From JALZKA01 sp033856515 (GTDB taxonomy: Bacteria; Actinomycetota; Thermoleophilia; Solirubrobacterales; 70-9), in the NCBI GenBank assembly GCA_033856515.1, contig JAWVEY010000041.1:1-64000 (forward strand): DNA of 64,000 bases, written 5' to 3'. Below are positions 29,034 to 36,267 of the stretch, piece by piece. Position numbers and translations under genes: made by a program. The first letter of the stretch is position 1; every line of letters begins with the position of its first letter. The notes beneath the pieces are model-generated. The model did no database searches. It was not told where the DNA came from and saw only the letters and a list, made by a program, of their open reading frames with translations.

Positions 29034-30967
29034 CACCGAACAGCGAGGGGGACGATCCCGGCGGGTCCGGAGCGGTCCTCGGAGCCAGGCTCGTTCGCTA
29101 CGCCGGCGTCCAGGGCCTCTCGCTTGGCGTCTCCAACCTCATCCAGCTCGCGGCGCTCGCAGTCGTTGCGAATTTCCTGGGCCCGGCCGACCTCGGCCAA
29201 TACGCGCTGCTCCTGTTCCTCTCCGGCGTGGTGACGCAGGTATTCGTCGTGCTCTCGAAGGCGGGCACGATTCGCCGCGTCTTCGGGGGAGGCGACGATG
29301 ACGATGACGATGACGAGGACGACAGCATGGTCTCGAAGTCTCCTCAACGCTCGCTCGGCGTGGGCATCATCTTGTCGCTCGCCCTGGGCTTCAGCGGCGC
29401 CGCACTGATGATCGCTTTCTCCGAGCCGCTCGCGGATTGGCTCCTGGGTGACGGCGGCCAGTCCATCTACGTCGTTTGGGCGGCAGCCACAGTCGCTTTC
29501 TGGCCGGCGGCCAAGCTGACCTCGATCTCGCTCTGGCTTGAGCGTCGCCCTAGCGCCTTCATCATTGCCGACGCCTCGCGGCCGCTCATCGGGCTGATCG
29601 CTCTCACCATCCTGCTCGCGGCGGGCGCGGGGATCGAGGGCGCAATTGCGTCCACCGCGTTTGGCGTCGCCGGTGCGTCCGTGGTCGGGATATTCCTACT
29701 TCGCCGCAGCTTTCACCCGGCATTCGATCCGCAGGAGACCTGGGAGATCATCAAACAGGCGAAGCGCCGCGCCCCGGTCGTGTTCCCCTTCTGGATCATC
29801 CAGAACGCTGACGTCTTCCTGCTCTCGCGCGTCATCTCTGAGACCGAGCTGGGGATCTACACCTTGGCCTCGCGCCTCGGCTTGGTCGTCTCGTTCCTCC
29901 CGCAGGGCTTCCGCATGGCGATGCGCCCGCTCCGCAAGGCGGCGATCTTTCAGGCGGTCTCCGACGAGTACGGCAACCAGACGCAGAAGGGCCAGCTGCT
30001 GGGGTACTTCACCATCCTTTGCATCTTCGCCGTCCTGGTGATGATCCTGCTGGGCGAGGTGATCGTCGAGATCGCGCCGCCGGAGTACGCCGACGCGGCC
30101 CCGCTGATCCCGTTCGCGGCCGCGGCGTTCGTCATGCCCGCGTTCTACCGGACCGTGAACCAGAACTCGACCCTCCCGAACGGACGCCGGGCGTTCGTCA
30201 CGGGGTGCTTGAGCGCGATGGTGATCTTCTGTGGGCTGACCTACGGCCTGGGTTCGGAGATCGGGGCGTACGCCGCGCCAGTCGGGATGCTGGTCGGGTT
30301 CGGCCTTCCCTCGGCGTACATGTTCACGCGCACCCAGCGCGGCAAGAAGCCCATCGACTTCCCCAACCGCGAGGTACTGACCGCCCTCGCCTTCGCGACC
30401 GCGATCGCCGCGGGCTTCCTGGCGCTTCCGCATATCAGCGTGGTCTTGTCAATCATCATTGCCGCAGCGCTCGCGCTGCTCTTCCTCGCCGGGCTCGTGG
30501 TCCTGCGGGTGATCCCTGAGAACCATTGGCAGCCGCTCGCTCACATGATGCGTTCGACGTTCAGGGGCTCGACGGTGAGCGGATTCAACCCGCGTGCCGG
30601 CATTCGCTCGATTCCGGAGGCCCAGCGCAAGCCGCTGCGCAGGGCGATCAAGAAGGGCATCCCGGAGAAGCGGCTCCGGGGCGGCAAAGGGGAGGAGCTG
30701 GTCGGCATCCTCAGGCGCCTTGGCGACGCCGCGGGAGTGCCGGGAGTCGTCGAACCCACCGAGCGCGACGAGGAGATCTCGCTCTATCTCTTCGAGCGGG
30801 CGCCGACCGCCGTCAGGAACGCCTCGATGCGCAGACTGATTTCAGACGGGGCGCCGGCGGACGAGCTGCGCTCCCTGGAGGACCTCACAAACCACCTGCG
30901 CCGTGTTCCGAAGGACGCCTGGGAGGGCGTCAAGAAGAACCAGGGATCCGACCCCTCAGTCGTCTGA
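29030..30967 (+). CDS. Wzx-type oligosaccharide flippase with soluble C-terminal extension
   Basis: This is a 645-residue protein. The first 480 residues form a polytopic membrane protein with the pattern of the MVF/PST flippases (YAGVQGLSLGVSNLIQLAALA, VANFLGPADLGQYALLLF, FPFWIIQNADVFLLSR). These move lipid-linked glycans outward. A cytoplasmic loop contains a run of acidic residues (GGGDDDDDDDEDDS) from a GAC/GAT microsatellite. About 140 extra charged residues follow the last helix, ending QGSDPSVV, where GSDP again comes from a palindrome. It ends convergently with the next gene, overlapping by 12 bases. Confidence 0.85.
   Translation: MTPNSEGDDPGGSGAVLGARLVRYAGVQGLSLGVSNLIQLAALAVVANFLGPADLGQYALLLFLSGVVTQVFVVLSKAGTIRRVFGGGDDDDDDDEDDSMVSKSPQRSLGVGIILSLALGFSGAALMIAFSEPLADWLLGDGGQSIYVVWAAATVAFWPAAKLTSISLWLERRPSAFIIADASRPLIGLIALTILLAAGAGIEGAIASTAFGVAGASVVGIFLLRRSFHPAFDPQETWEIIKQAKRRAPVVFPFWIIQNADVFLLSRVISETELGIYTLASRLGLVVSFLPQGFRMAMRPLRKAAIFQAVSDEYGNQTQKGQLLGYFTILCIFAVLVMILLGEVIVEIAPPEYADAAPLIPFAAAAFVMPAFYRTVNQNSTLPNGRRAFVTGCLSAMVIFCGLTYGLGSEIGAYAAPVGMLVGFGLPSAYMFTRTQRGKKPIDFPNREVLTALAFATAIAAGFLALPHISVVLSIIIAAALALLFLAGLVVLRVIPENHWQPLAHMMRSTFRGSTVSGFNPRAGIRSIPEAQRKPLRRAIKKGIPEKRLRGGKGEELVGILRRLGDAAGVPGVVEPTERDEEISLYLFERAPTAVRNASMRRLISDGAPADELRSLEDLTNHLRRVPKDAWEGVKKNQGSDPSVV
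29297..29327 (+). repeat. GAC/GAT codon microsatellite
   Basis: Alternating GAC and GAT/GAG codons encode a poly-acidic loop in the flippase. Slippage by multiples of three would change the loop length without a frameshift. Confidence 0.6.
30943..30955. repeat. REP-like palindrome (imperfect) at convergent gene ends
   Basis: GGGATCCGACCCC differs from the GGGGTC-N-GACCCC core at two positions. It encodes GSDP in the flippase and abuts the opposing gene's TGA. Confidence 0.5.
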
Positions 30968-31486
30968 AGAGGGCACGATGACGATCCGGTCCGGCTCGAT
31001 CGTGACCTCGACCTTGCGGCGCTCGGTCCAGTGCTCGGAATAGACCGGATCCTCGGTGACCGCCGGGTCGAGCCAGAGGCCGTAACCGTCCGCCTCGCCG
31101 TGGTCGAAGCTCGCCTGGAGCCCGACGCCGACGCGCTTGCCGCCACGGCCGCCACGGCGGCGCCTGCGCCGCTTCGGCTGCTGGGCGTCGCCATCGCTCT
31201 CGCCATCACCTTCGGCTGAGTCTTCCTCGGCGTCATCCTCGGTTTCCTCAGCGTCTTCTGACTCTGCCTCCTCGAGCGTTGCAGCCTCGATCTCGGCCTC
31301 GATCTCGTCGCGAAGGTCGACCTCGCCGGTCTCCTCGCCGTCGGCCTCCAGGCCGTGGCGGCGGCGAAACTCGCGAAGCTCGGTTGCGGGGACGTCCAGC
31401 TGGTGGGCGATCCAGGCGTCGGTGCGGCCCTGGCGCACCCAAGCGCGGACCTGATTCAGCTGTGAGCGGAGAGGTTTACGGGGCAT
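30956..31486 (-). CDS. Hypothetical protein: HTH-like N-terminus, acidic middle, Arg-rich patch
   Basis: This 176-residue protein is not recognised. Residues about 5-45 (LNQVRAWVRQGRTDAWIAHQL and DVPATELREFRRRHGLE) look like a helix-turn-helix. Residues about 50-100 are almost all Glu/Asp/Ala. Then comes KRRRRRRGGRGGKR, a nucleic-acid-binding type patch, and a conserved-looking C-terminal beta segment (SEHWTERRKVEVTIEPDRIV). A DNA- or RNA-binding role is inferred. ATG 31486 was chosen; the stop overlaps the flippase end. Confidence 0.7.
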   Translation of the reverse strand: MPRKPLRSQLNQVRAWVRQGRTDAWIAHQLDVPATELREFRRRHGLEADGEETGEVDLRDEIEAEIEAATLEEAESEDAEETEDDAEEDSAEGDGESDGDAQQPKRRRRRRGGRGGKRVGVGLQASFDHGEADGYGLWLDPAVTEDPVYSEHWTERRKVEVTIEPDRIVIVPSSDD

Positions 31487-31573
31487 TTGCGGCGCCGACT
31501 TTATCCAGTCGCCATTCGGACTCGGACGGTTTCTTGAAGGGCGACGGTTGTATGTGGCGGATTGCTGGCGGAG

Positions 31574-31623
31574 CGGCTAGGGTTGCCAACGGAACCTACC
31601 GGCGCCCTGAGGGGGGTAAGCCG
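31574..31623 (+). promoter_or_regulatory. Structured csrA leader: compact three-way junction with CsrA-type ACGGA sites
   Basis: P1 CGGCT/AGCCG (31574-31578 with 31619-31623) encloses P2 GGTT/AACC (31581-31584 with 31593-31596) and P3 TACC/GGTA (31597-31600 with 31615-31618), with almost no unpaired junction bases. ACGGA lies in the P2 loop region (31589-31593), and again at 31625-31629 on the csrA Shine-Dalgarno GGAGG. This layout suggests CsrA autoregulation. No known riboswitch class was recognised. Confidence 0.45.
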
Positions 31624-31638
31624 AACGGAGGCAGCGCA

Positions 31639-31920
31639 ATGCTGGTCCTTACAAGGAAGACGGGCCAAAGCATCATGATCGGCGACGACATCGAGGTGTC
31701 GGTGCTTGCCGTGTCGCGGGACAAGATCCGGATCGGGATCACCGCGCCAAAGGAGGTTCCCGTTTTCCGCAAGGAGGTCTGGATCTCGATCAAGGAAGGC
31801 GACGCTCCTGAGAAGGGCAAGGACGGAGCCGGCAGGGCCCCGAGCCAGAACGGCATCGAGGAAGCGATCATCGACGGGGCGGCCGCGAAGGTCGAAGAGG
31901 CGCTGGGCCGCAAGGAGTAG
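31639..31920 (+). CDS. csrA: Carbon storage regulator CsrA
   Basis: CsrA is a dimeric RNA-binding protein that blocks or stabilises mRNAs by binding ANGGA motifs. The first 60 residues match it well: MLVLTRKTGQSIMIGDDIEV, VSRDKIRIGITAPKEVPVFRKEV. Length is 93 residues, longer than the usual 60-75, with a charged C-terminal extension ending EEALGRKE. ATG 31639 has GGAGG seven bases upstream; the longer upstream frame lacks CsrA similarity. No flagellar genes, the usual neighbours, are nearby. Confidence 0.93.
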   Translation: MLVLTRKTGQSIMIGDDIEVSVLAVSRDKIRIGITAPKEVPVFRKEVWISIKEGDAPEKGKDGAGRAPSQNGIEEAIIDGAAAKVEEALGRKE

Positions 31921-31941
31921 CGGCGGGCGGATGTTTCGCCG

Positions 31942-31960
31942 GATGGGCGCTTAGCCCATC
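31942..31960. terminator. Hairpin between convergent csrA and small membrane gene
   Basis: GATGGGC-GCTTA-GCCCATC is a perfect 7-bp stem whose loop contains the stop codon of the opposing small gene. No T-tract follows on either strand, so terminator function is a guess from position. Confidence 0.4.
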
Positions 31961-32190
31961 AGAAGCGCGAGCGTCTCGAACATCACCACGGTGACGACGA
32001 AAACCGTCAGCGTGAGCGCGGTGAAGAGGACGCTGAACCGCACCTTGCCGGACTTCTCGGTCCGTGTGATGCGGCGCGCACGCGAGCGCGAAGCGGCGCG
32101 ATGGCGCAGCTGAGCACGGCGTTGGCGATCGAGAACGGTCTCGTTCTCGAACGCGAGCTCCCAGTCGTTGAGGCTTTGACGCATGCGCAT
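31951..32190 (-). CDS. Small conserved-type single-pass membrane protein
   Basis: This 79-residue protein has a charged N-terminal two thirds rich in Arg (RASRSRARRITRTEKSGKVR) and one C-terminal membrane segment (about residues 52-78, FSVLFTALTLTVFVVTVVMF). The C-tail topology, ending at LLMG, is like small divisome or secretion accessory proteins, but I recognise no family. ATG 32190 is used; ATG 32184 is also possible. A TAAGTT -10-like box lies 9 bases before 32190. Confidence 0.65.
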   Translation of the reverse strand: MRMRQSLNDWELAFENETVLDRQRRAQLRHRAASRSRARRITRTEKSGKVRFSVLFTALTLTVFVVTVVMFETLALLMG

Positions 32191-32303
32191 GGGTTGAGGA
32201 ACTTAACAGGGTGAACGGCGAAATGCAAACGTATGTTCACACTACGCCCATCGTTCCTTAGTTACTAGCGGCACAATCGTGCGTGAGGGGCACGACGGGA
32301 CCC

Positions 32304-32329
32304 GAGGGACAGGATAAATCCTGTCCCTC
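32304..32329. repeat. Perfect 12-bp inverted repeat, REP-like
   Basis: GAGGGACAGGAT-AA-ATCCTGTCCCTC is a perfect inverted repeat with a two-base centre in the gap between two minus-strand genes. Its GGGACAG...CTGTCCC core is a different sequence from the GGGGTC core but similar in style. No T-tract follows, so it is not an obvious terminator. Confidence 0.65.
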
Positions 32330-32354
32330 CGAGCCTTCGGCTCGCCAGCGGCGC

Positions 32355-32888
32355 TCAACACGCGCCCCAGAGCCCCCGGCCGGCATTCGCCGCAGACTGC
32401 TGGAGCCGCGCGAACTTTTCGGCGTAGTCCACGTTCGGGGCGATCTCGAGCGTCCGCGCGTAACCCAACCGCACGAGCTTGGCGTTCAAGAATTCCCCCT
32501 CCAGGTACACGTACGCGAGCAAGCGGTCATAGATGTCTCGCCGCTCCTCCCCGAAGCGGAGCGTCACCCGCTCCCCTTCAAGTAGCCCGGTCGTAAAGCG
32601 CGACGCCTTCTTCCCAAAGCACTCGACCGGCTGACCAGGCGCGACGGACTCCGGAGTGTCGACCCCAATGAAACGCACCCCTTCTTCGCCGCCGGTGTCG
32701 AGGTCCATCTGCGCCGTGTCGCCATCCACAACCCGGACCACGGTCGCATCGACGCTCTTGCCGGCGGCCTCACTCTGCCTGCCGCGCCCTCCGTCCTCTC
32801 CCTCTCCCTTCGTGAGGAAGAGCAGCAGGATGCCTGCGATCAGAAGAACGACCGCACCTGCGCTCGGAAGCTTGGGCCCGAAGGACAC
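32355..32888 (-). CDS. Membrane-anchored thermonuclease (SNase) family protein
   Basis: About 177 residues with an N-terminal membrane anchor (AGAVVLLIAGILLLFL) and an SNase domain (about residues 43-177): VRVVDGDTAQMDL, VRFIGVDTPES with the catalytic-type Arg and Glu, and RRDIYDRLLAYVYL with the second Arg. Such enzymes cut DNA or RNA outside the cytoplasm with calcium. GTG 32888 was chosen because GAGGG lies upstream at a good distance; a TTG at 32933 would add 15 residues. It ends with NAGRGLWGAC, as in other bacterial SNases. Confidence 0.85.
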   Translation of the reverse strand: MSFGPKLPSAGAVVLLIAGILLLFLTKGEGEDGGRGRQSEAAGKSVDATVVRVVDGDTAQMDLDTGGEEGVRFIGVDTPESVAPGQPVECFGKKASRFTTGLLEGERVTLRFGEERRDIYDRLLAYVYLEGEFLNAKLVRLGYARTLEIAPNVDYAEKFARLQQSAANAGRGLWGAC

Positions 32889-32957
32889 GTACGCACCCTC
32901 AAGCCCCGGGCGGACGAATCCCGCCCCCTGCAACGGCCCTTGCGTGGCGCTCGATCC

Positions 32958-33362
32958 CTACGGTGCGGGAGCTGTGACTACCCGCTCGGGCGAAGTCGCC
33001 GCCTTGCACAGGTGCTTGTGCTTACTGTTCTTGCGGAGCACCAGTCGGCCAATGCTCGCGTAGTAGGTCCCCGCTGGGGTGTCGTCCGTAAAAGCCCCAT
33101 AAAAGCCATTGTCATCGGTAAAGGTTCCGAAGTAGAGCTCATCGTCGCCAGCTTCGACCACCCGAAAGACAGACACCGCCCGATCGAGGCACCGATCGCT
33201 GTCCGAGCGCACCCCGCCCTCAATGAAGTCGTCCTCGGAGCCGTTCGTATTCACGTGCATGGTGACCTTGGAGTTGTACGTCACGTTATGAGCCGTCGCC
33301 GTCGCGACGAGTGAGACAGACATGAGTGCCGCCATTACGGCGACCCCTGCGATGCGCTTCAT
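32958..33362 (-). CDS. Small secreted protein of unknown function
   Basis: This 134-residue protein has a signal peptide (MKRIAGVAVMAALMSVSLVATATA) followed by a beta-rich domain (HNVTYNSKVTMHVN, AVSVFRVVEAGDDELYFGTF, PAGTYYASIGRLVLRK). The final part holds KHKHLCKAATSP. I do not recognise the family. ATG 33362 is firmly set by AGGAGGA a few bases upstream. Codon use matches the neighbours. Confidence 0.75.
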   Translation of the reverse strand: MKRIAGVAVMAALMSVSLVATATAHNVTYNSKVTMHVNTNGSEDDFIEGGVRSDSDRCLDRAVSVFRVVEAGDDELYFGTFTDDNGFYGAFTDDTPAGTYYASIGRLVLRKNSKHKHLCKAATSPERVVTAPAP

Positions 33363-33510
33363 GAGTCCTCCTGTGGTTGCTCTGCCCGCGTAGCTCGGTT
33401 GAGCAACGTAAGCGACGCTAACGAATCCCTCCTCCTCGGCGGTCAATGGCGACCGGCCTTGCGTGGCACCCGATCCGGGGCGCCACGCAGGGACGGTGCA
33501 TGCGGTGCAG

Positions 33511-35391
33511 TTAGGCGGGAAGCACCTTGAGCGTCCCCTGGCTCTTCTCGGTCGGAGCGTTGTCCGAGGTCACCTTGAAGTGGGCCTTGTAGGCCTTCGT
33601 CTTCATGTTCTTCTTGGTCTTGATCGTCAGGTCCTGGTTGACGGTTGCTCCGTCTGCGACCTGGCCGATGGTGACGCAGTCCTTGATCTGCCTCACGCGG
33701 GCACAGACGACGACGTTGTCGGCATCGGTTTCACCGGTATTCGTCACCGTCGCCTCATAGGTCGCCGACTCGCCGGCGATGACCTTCTGCTTCTTGGGGT
33801 CGACCGACAGGCTCAGCGCCGCCGGTTCGACCGGGGAGACGATCTGGACGGTGTCGGTGGCGGTCTCGCCGTCGAGGCTTGCCGTCACGTTCGCCGTGCC
33901 CTCGTCAGTCTGCGACGTGAGCGTGCTGGTGGCGACGCCATTGGCCGTCTCGGCCGGTGACGCGACTGTCCCGAGGTCCGTTCCGAAGGTGACAGGAGTT
34001 CCCTCGGGGAATCCGGCGCCCGCCTCGTTGCCGTTGGAGTCCGTGGTGAGGTCGGCGGTCAGATCCGACGTGTCCCCATCGGTCGAGATGGAGCTCGGCG
34101 ACGCCGTGAGGGTCAGGACCAGCCACGGGGAGAAGTCCACCGTTCCGGTGACTGCGTCGCAGCCCGTCTGGTTCGGACCCTCGTTGCAGCCCCACCAGTT
34201 GTGCTCGGCGTCGATCTCCTCTGTGATCGTCGAAGCGAGGCCGGCTGTTGTGTTGCCCGCGATCCGGTTGAACCGCAGGGTCACGTCCTGCGCACCCGCG
34301 CCCGAGTTGAGGTCGAAGGTGAGCCCCCTGACGAGCCCGACGATCGTGTTCGAGCGGATATCGACGTTCCGGACGCGTCCCAGGACGCGGACGGCTCTGC
34401 TTGCCGCGGAACCGTCCCGCTCCGCGAACGTGTTGCTCTCGACCGAAACGTTCGAGATCTCGCCAGCCACGCCGCCTGCGACAGGATCGACATTCGTGAT
34501 CGAGAGGCCGTTCGTGCTGAAGTCCGAGATGTCGTTGTCGCGGACCTCGACTGAGTCGAACCCGTTCGCTGCGAGCGCCTGGAAGCCGCCCGAGACGGCG
34601 ATTCCCGACCTGCCGTTGGCGTCGATGTCGTTGCGGACGATGCGCAGCGGCTGCGTGACCGGGCTTGCCTGATAGGTGAACGCGAAGACAGACGAGGTGT
34701 TCGTCGTGCCGTCAGGAGAGATCGTGTTGTCGCGGATCGTCGCGGCGCCGGTGTGGCGCTCGAGGAGGATCGGGTTGAAGTCGGTTCCCGTGATCGAGCT
34801 GTCGTGGACGATCAGGTCGTTCGGGTCTCCGTCCGCATAAAGCCCGTAGTCCCGGTAGGCGGCGCCGCCGCCATCGACCTCGACGTTCTCGATCTCGTTG
34901 GTTGCTCCGGCGTCGTCGCCTTTGATTGCGAAGTGGTAGCGAGGCGTGGAGGCGCCCACGCCGGTCTGACCCGGGTTACGCGTGGTGAAGCCGCTCAGCA
35001 GAACGTCGCCGTCCGTGCTCTGCGCGATCCGGACGAGACCAGCGTTCGGCAGGTTGTTCGCCGTGCCGCCGTCGATGATGGTCTGGCCGGGTCCTGCGCC
35101 GATGATGTCGAGGCGCTTCGTGACATCTACCTGCTGTTCGCTGTAGGTGCCCGCGCAGACCAGGACGCGATCGCCCGGATTGGCGGCGGTCGCCGCTGCC
35201 TGGATCGACGAAAAAGGAGCGGGTGAAGTGCAGTCGGCGCCGGCCGGACCGGGTCCGGCGGTGTCGTCGTTGACGACGATGTCAGCCGCGCTGGCGACCG
35301 ATGGCAGCGCAAGAGCGCAGCATGAAAAGAACAAGCCTGCGAGAACGCGGGCGTGACGTCGCGACACGACGTCCGAGAGAACGGGTTGCAC
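33511..35391 (-). CDS. Secreted beta-helix protein with Ig-like and CARDB/DUF11-like domains
   Basis: This 626-residue protein has a signal peptide (VLAGLFFSCCALALPSVASAA). A DUF1565-like start (PFSSIQAAATAANPGDRVLV, CAGTYSEQQVDV) leads into a right-handed parallel beta-helix to about residue 395 (DNDISDFSTNGLSI, NVSVESNTF, HNWWGCNEGP). Then come an invasin-type Ig module (about 405-515, SPSSISTDGDTSDLTADL) and a final domain resembling DUF11/CARDB (about 520-626, VTNTGETDADNVVVCARV). A surface or adhesion role is inferred. GTG 35391 follows AGGAGG. Confidence 0.82.
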   Translation of the reverse strand: MQPVLSDVVSRRHARVLAGLFFSCCALALPSVASAADIVVNDDTAGPGPAGADCTSPAPFSSIQAAATAANPGDRVLVCAGTYSEQQVDVTKRLDIIGAGPGQTIIDGGTANNLPNAGLVRIAQSTDGDVLLSGFTTRNPGQTGVGASTPRYHFAIKGDDAGATNEIENVEVDGGGAAYRDYGLYADGDPNDLIVHDSSITGTDFNPILLERHTGAATIRDNTISPDGTTNTSSVFAFTYQASPVTQPLRIVRNDIDANGRSGIAVSGGFQALAANGFDSVEVRDNDISDFSTNGLSITNVDPVAGGVAGEISNVSVESNTFAERDGSAASRAVRVLGRVRNVDIRSNTIVGLVRGLTFDLNSGAGAQDVTLRFNRIAGNTTAGLASTITEEIDAEHNWWGCNEGPNQTGCDAVTGTVDFSPWLVLTLTASPSSISTDGDTSDLTADLTTDSNGNEAGAGFPEGTPVTFGTDLGTVASPAETANGVATSTLTSQTDEGTANVTASLDGETATDTVQIVSPVEPAALSLSVDPKKQKVIAGESATYEATVTNTGETDADNVVVCARVRQIKDCVTIGQVADGATVNQDLTIKTKKNMKTKAYKAHFKVTSDNAPTEKSQGTLKVLPA

Positions 35392-35487
35392 GGAGAACCT
35401 CCTGGTTAGTGGGCTGTGTGCGCTCCCCCCTGACGCTCCCTGTCACAGCCCGCTGTACCCGAGCGACGTTAACAGCCGATCGCGGAA

Positions 35488-36243
35488 CTACTGGCCTCGG
35501 GTCTGTTCCACGTTCGACTCGTGGATGCCGGAGAGCCAGTTGTGCTCGTCAATGCGCGCGTCGGCCGGCTCCTCTCCTCGCCGCAGCGAGTCGATGTAGG
35601 CACGATCGGCCGCGATGCGGGCCGCAACCTCGGGACCCTCGGCGACTGAGCCGTGGCCGGGGACCATGACGTCGACGTGCCTGGCGGCCTCGCCCAGCCG
35701 GTCGAGTGCCGTCTCGTAGGCGCTCAGTTGATCATCTTGAAGAGAATCCAAGATCGGGAGCAGGATGTCGGAAAGCATGTCGCCAGCAATAAGGACGCCC
35801 CGGTCGGCCAAGAGGACCGCAGCGTGGCCGATGCGGTGCGCTTGATGCTCGACGATCTCGCCCGGTATGGGTCCGCCGTCCTCGGGCAGCGGCGTGACGA
35901 GCCCGATCAGCTCGAGAGGGACTTCCGACCCTTCCTCCGCCGCCCCCGCTTGCTCTTCCTCAAGGTGTTCACGGGCAAAGTCGACACCGGCGGCGGAGGC
36001 GTAGCGCGGCACGTCGCCGAACCGGGGATGCCAGAGCAGGTGGTCCCAGTCTGGATGAGTGGAGAACCCCGCGACCACCGGAAGGCCGAGCGCGTCCAGG
36101 TCATCCGCGAGCGCGTCCAGCTCCGAACCGTGGATGCCGGGATCGACCAGGATCAGGCCATCTTCTGAGCGGACCACGATGGAGTTGGTCCAGACCCACT
36201 CACTCTGCCGGACCCAGACGCCGTCGGCTACCTGGGTCAGCAC
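35488..36243 (-). CDS. MBL-fold metallo-hydrolase
   Basis: This 251-residue metallo-beta-lactamase fold protein has the zinc motif STHPDWDHLLWH (T-H-x-D-x-D-H), then HRIGHAAVLLADRGVLIAGD, with the bridging aspartate, and VPGHGSVAEG with the last histidine. These point to an active dinuclear hydrolase of the broad glyoxalase/lactonase type; the substrate is unknown. GTG 36243 lies at the 5-prime end of the frame, and the aldolase gene precedes it on the same strand by 24 bases, so the two may be co-transcribed. Confidence 0.82.
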   Translation of the reverse strand: MLTQVADGVWVRQSEWVWTNSIVVRSEDGLILVDPGIHGSELDALADDLDALGLPVVAGFSTHPDWDHLLWHPRFGDVPRYASAAGVDFAREHLEEEQAGAAEEGSEVPLELIGLVTPLPEDGGPIPGEIVEHQAHRIGHAAVLLADRGVLIAGDMLSDILLPILDSLQDDQLSAYETALDRLGEAARHVDVMVPGHGSVAEGPEVAARIAADRAYIDSLRRGEEPADARIDEHNWLSGIHESNVEQTRGQ

Positions 36244-36267
36244 CGGTTCACCCCGCGGCGCCGCTGG

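Noticed and set aside
31561..31640. Known riboswitch (guanidine-I, c-di-GMP-I) before csrA
   Set aside because: CTAGGGTT resembles part of the guanidine-I (ykkC) consensus, but the other conserved segments are missing. No GNRA tetraloop or c-di-GMP core is present.
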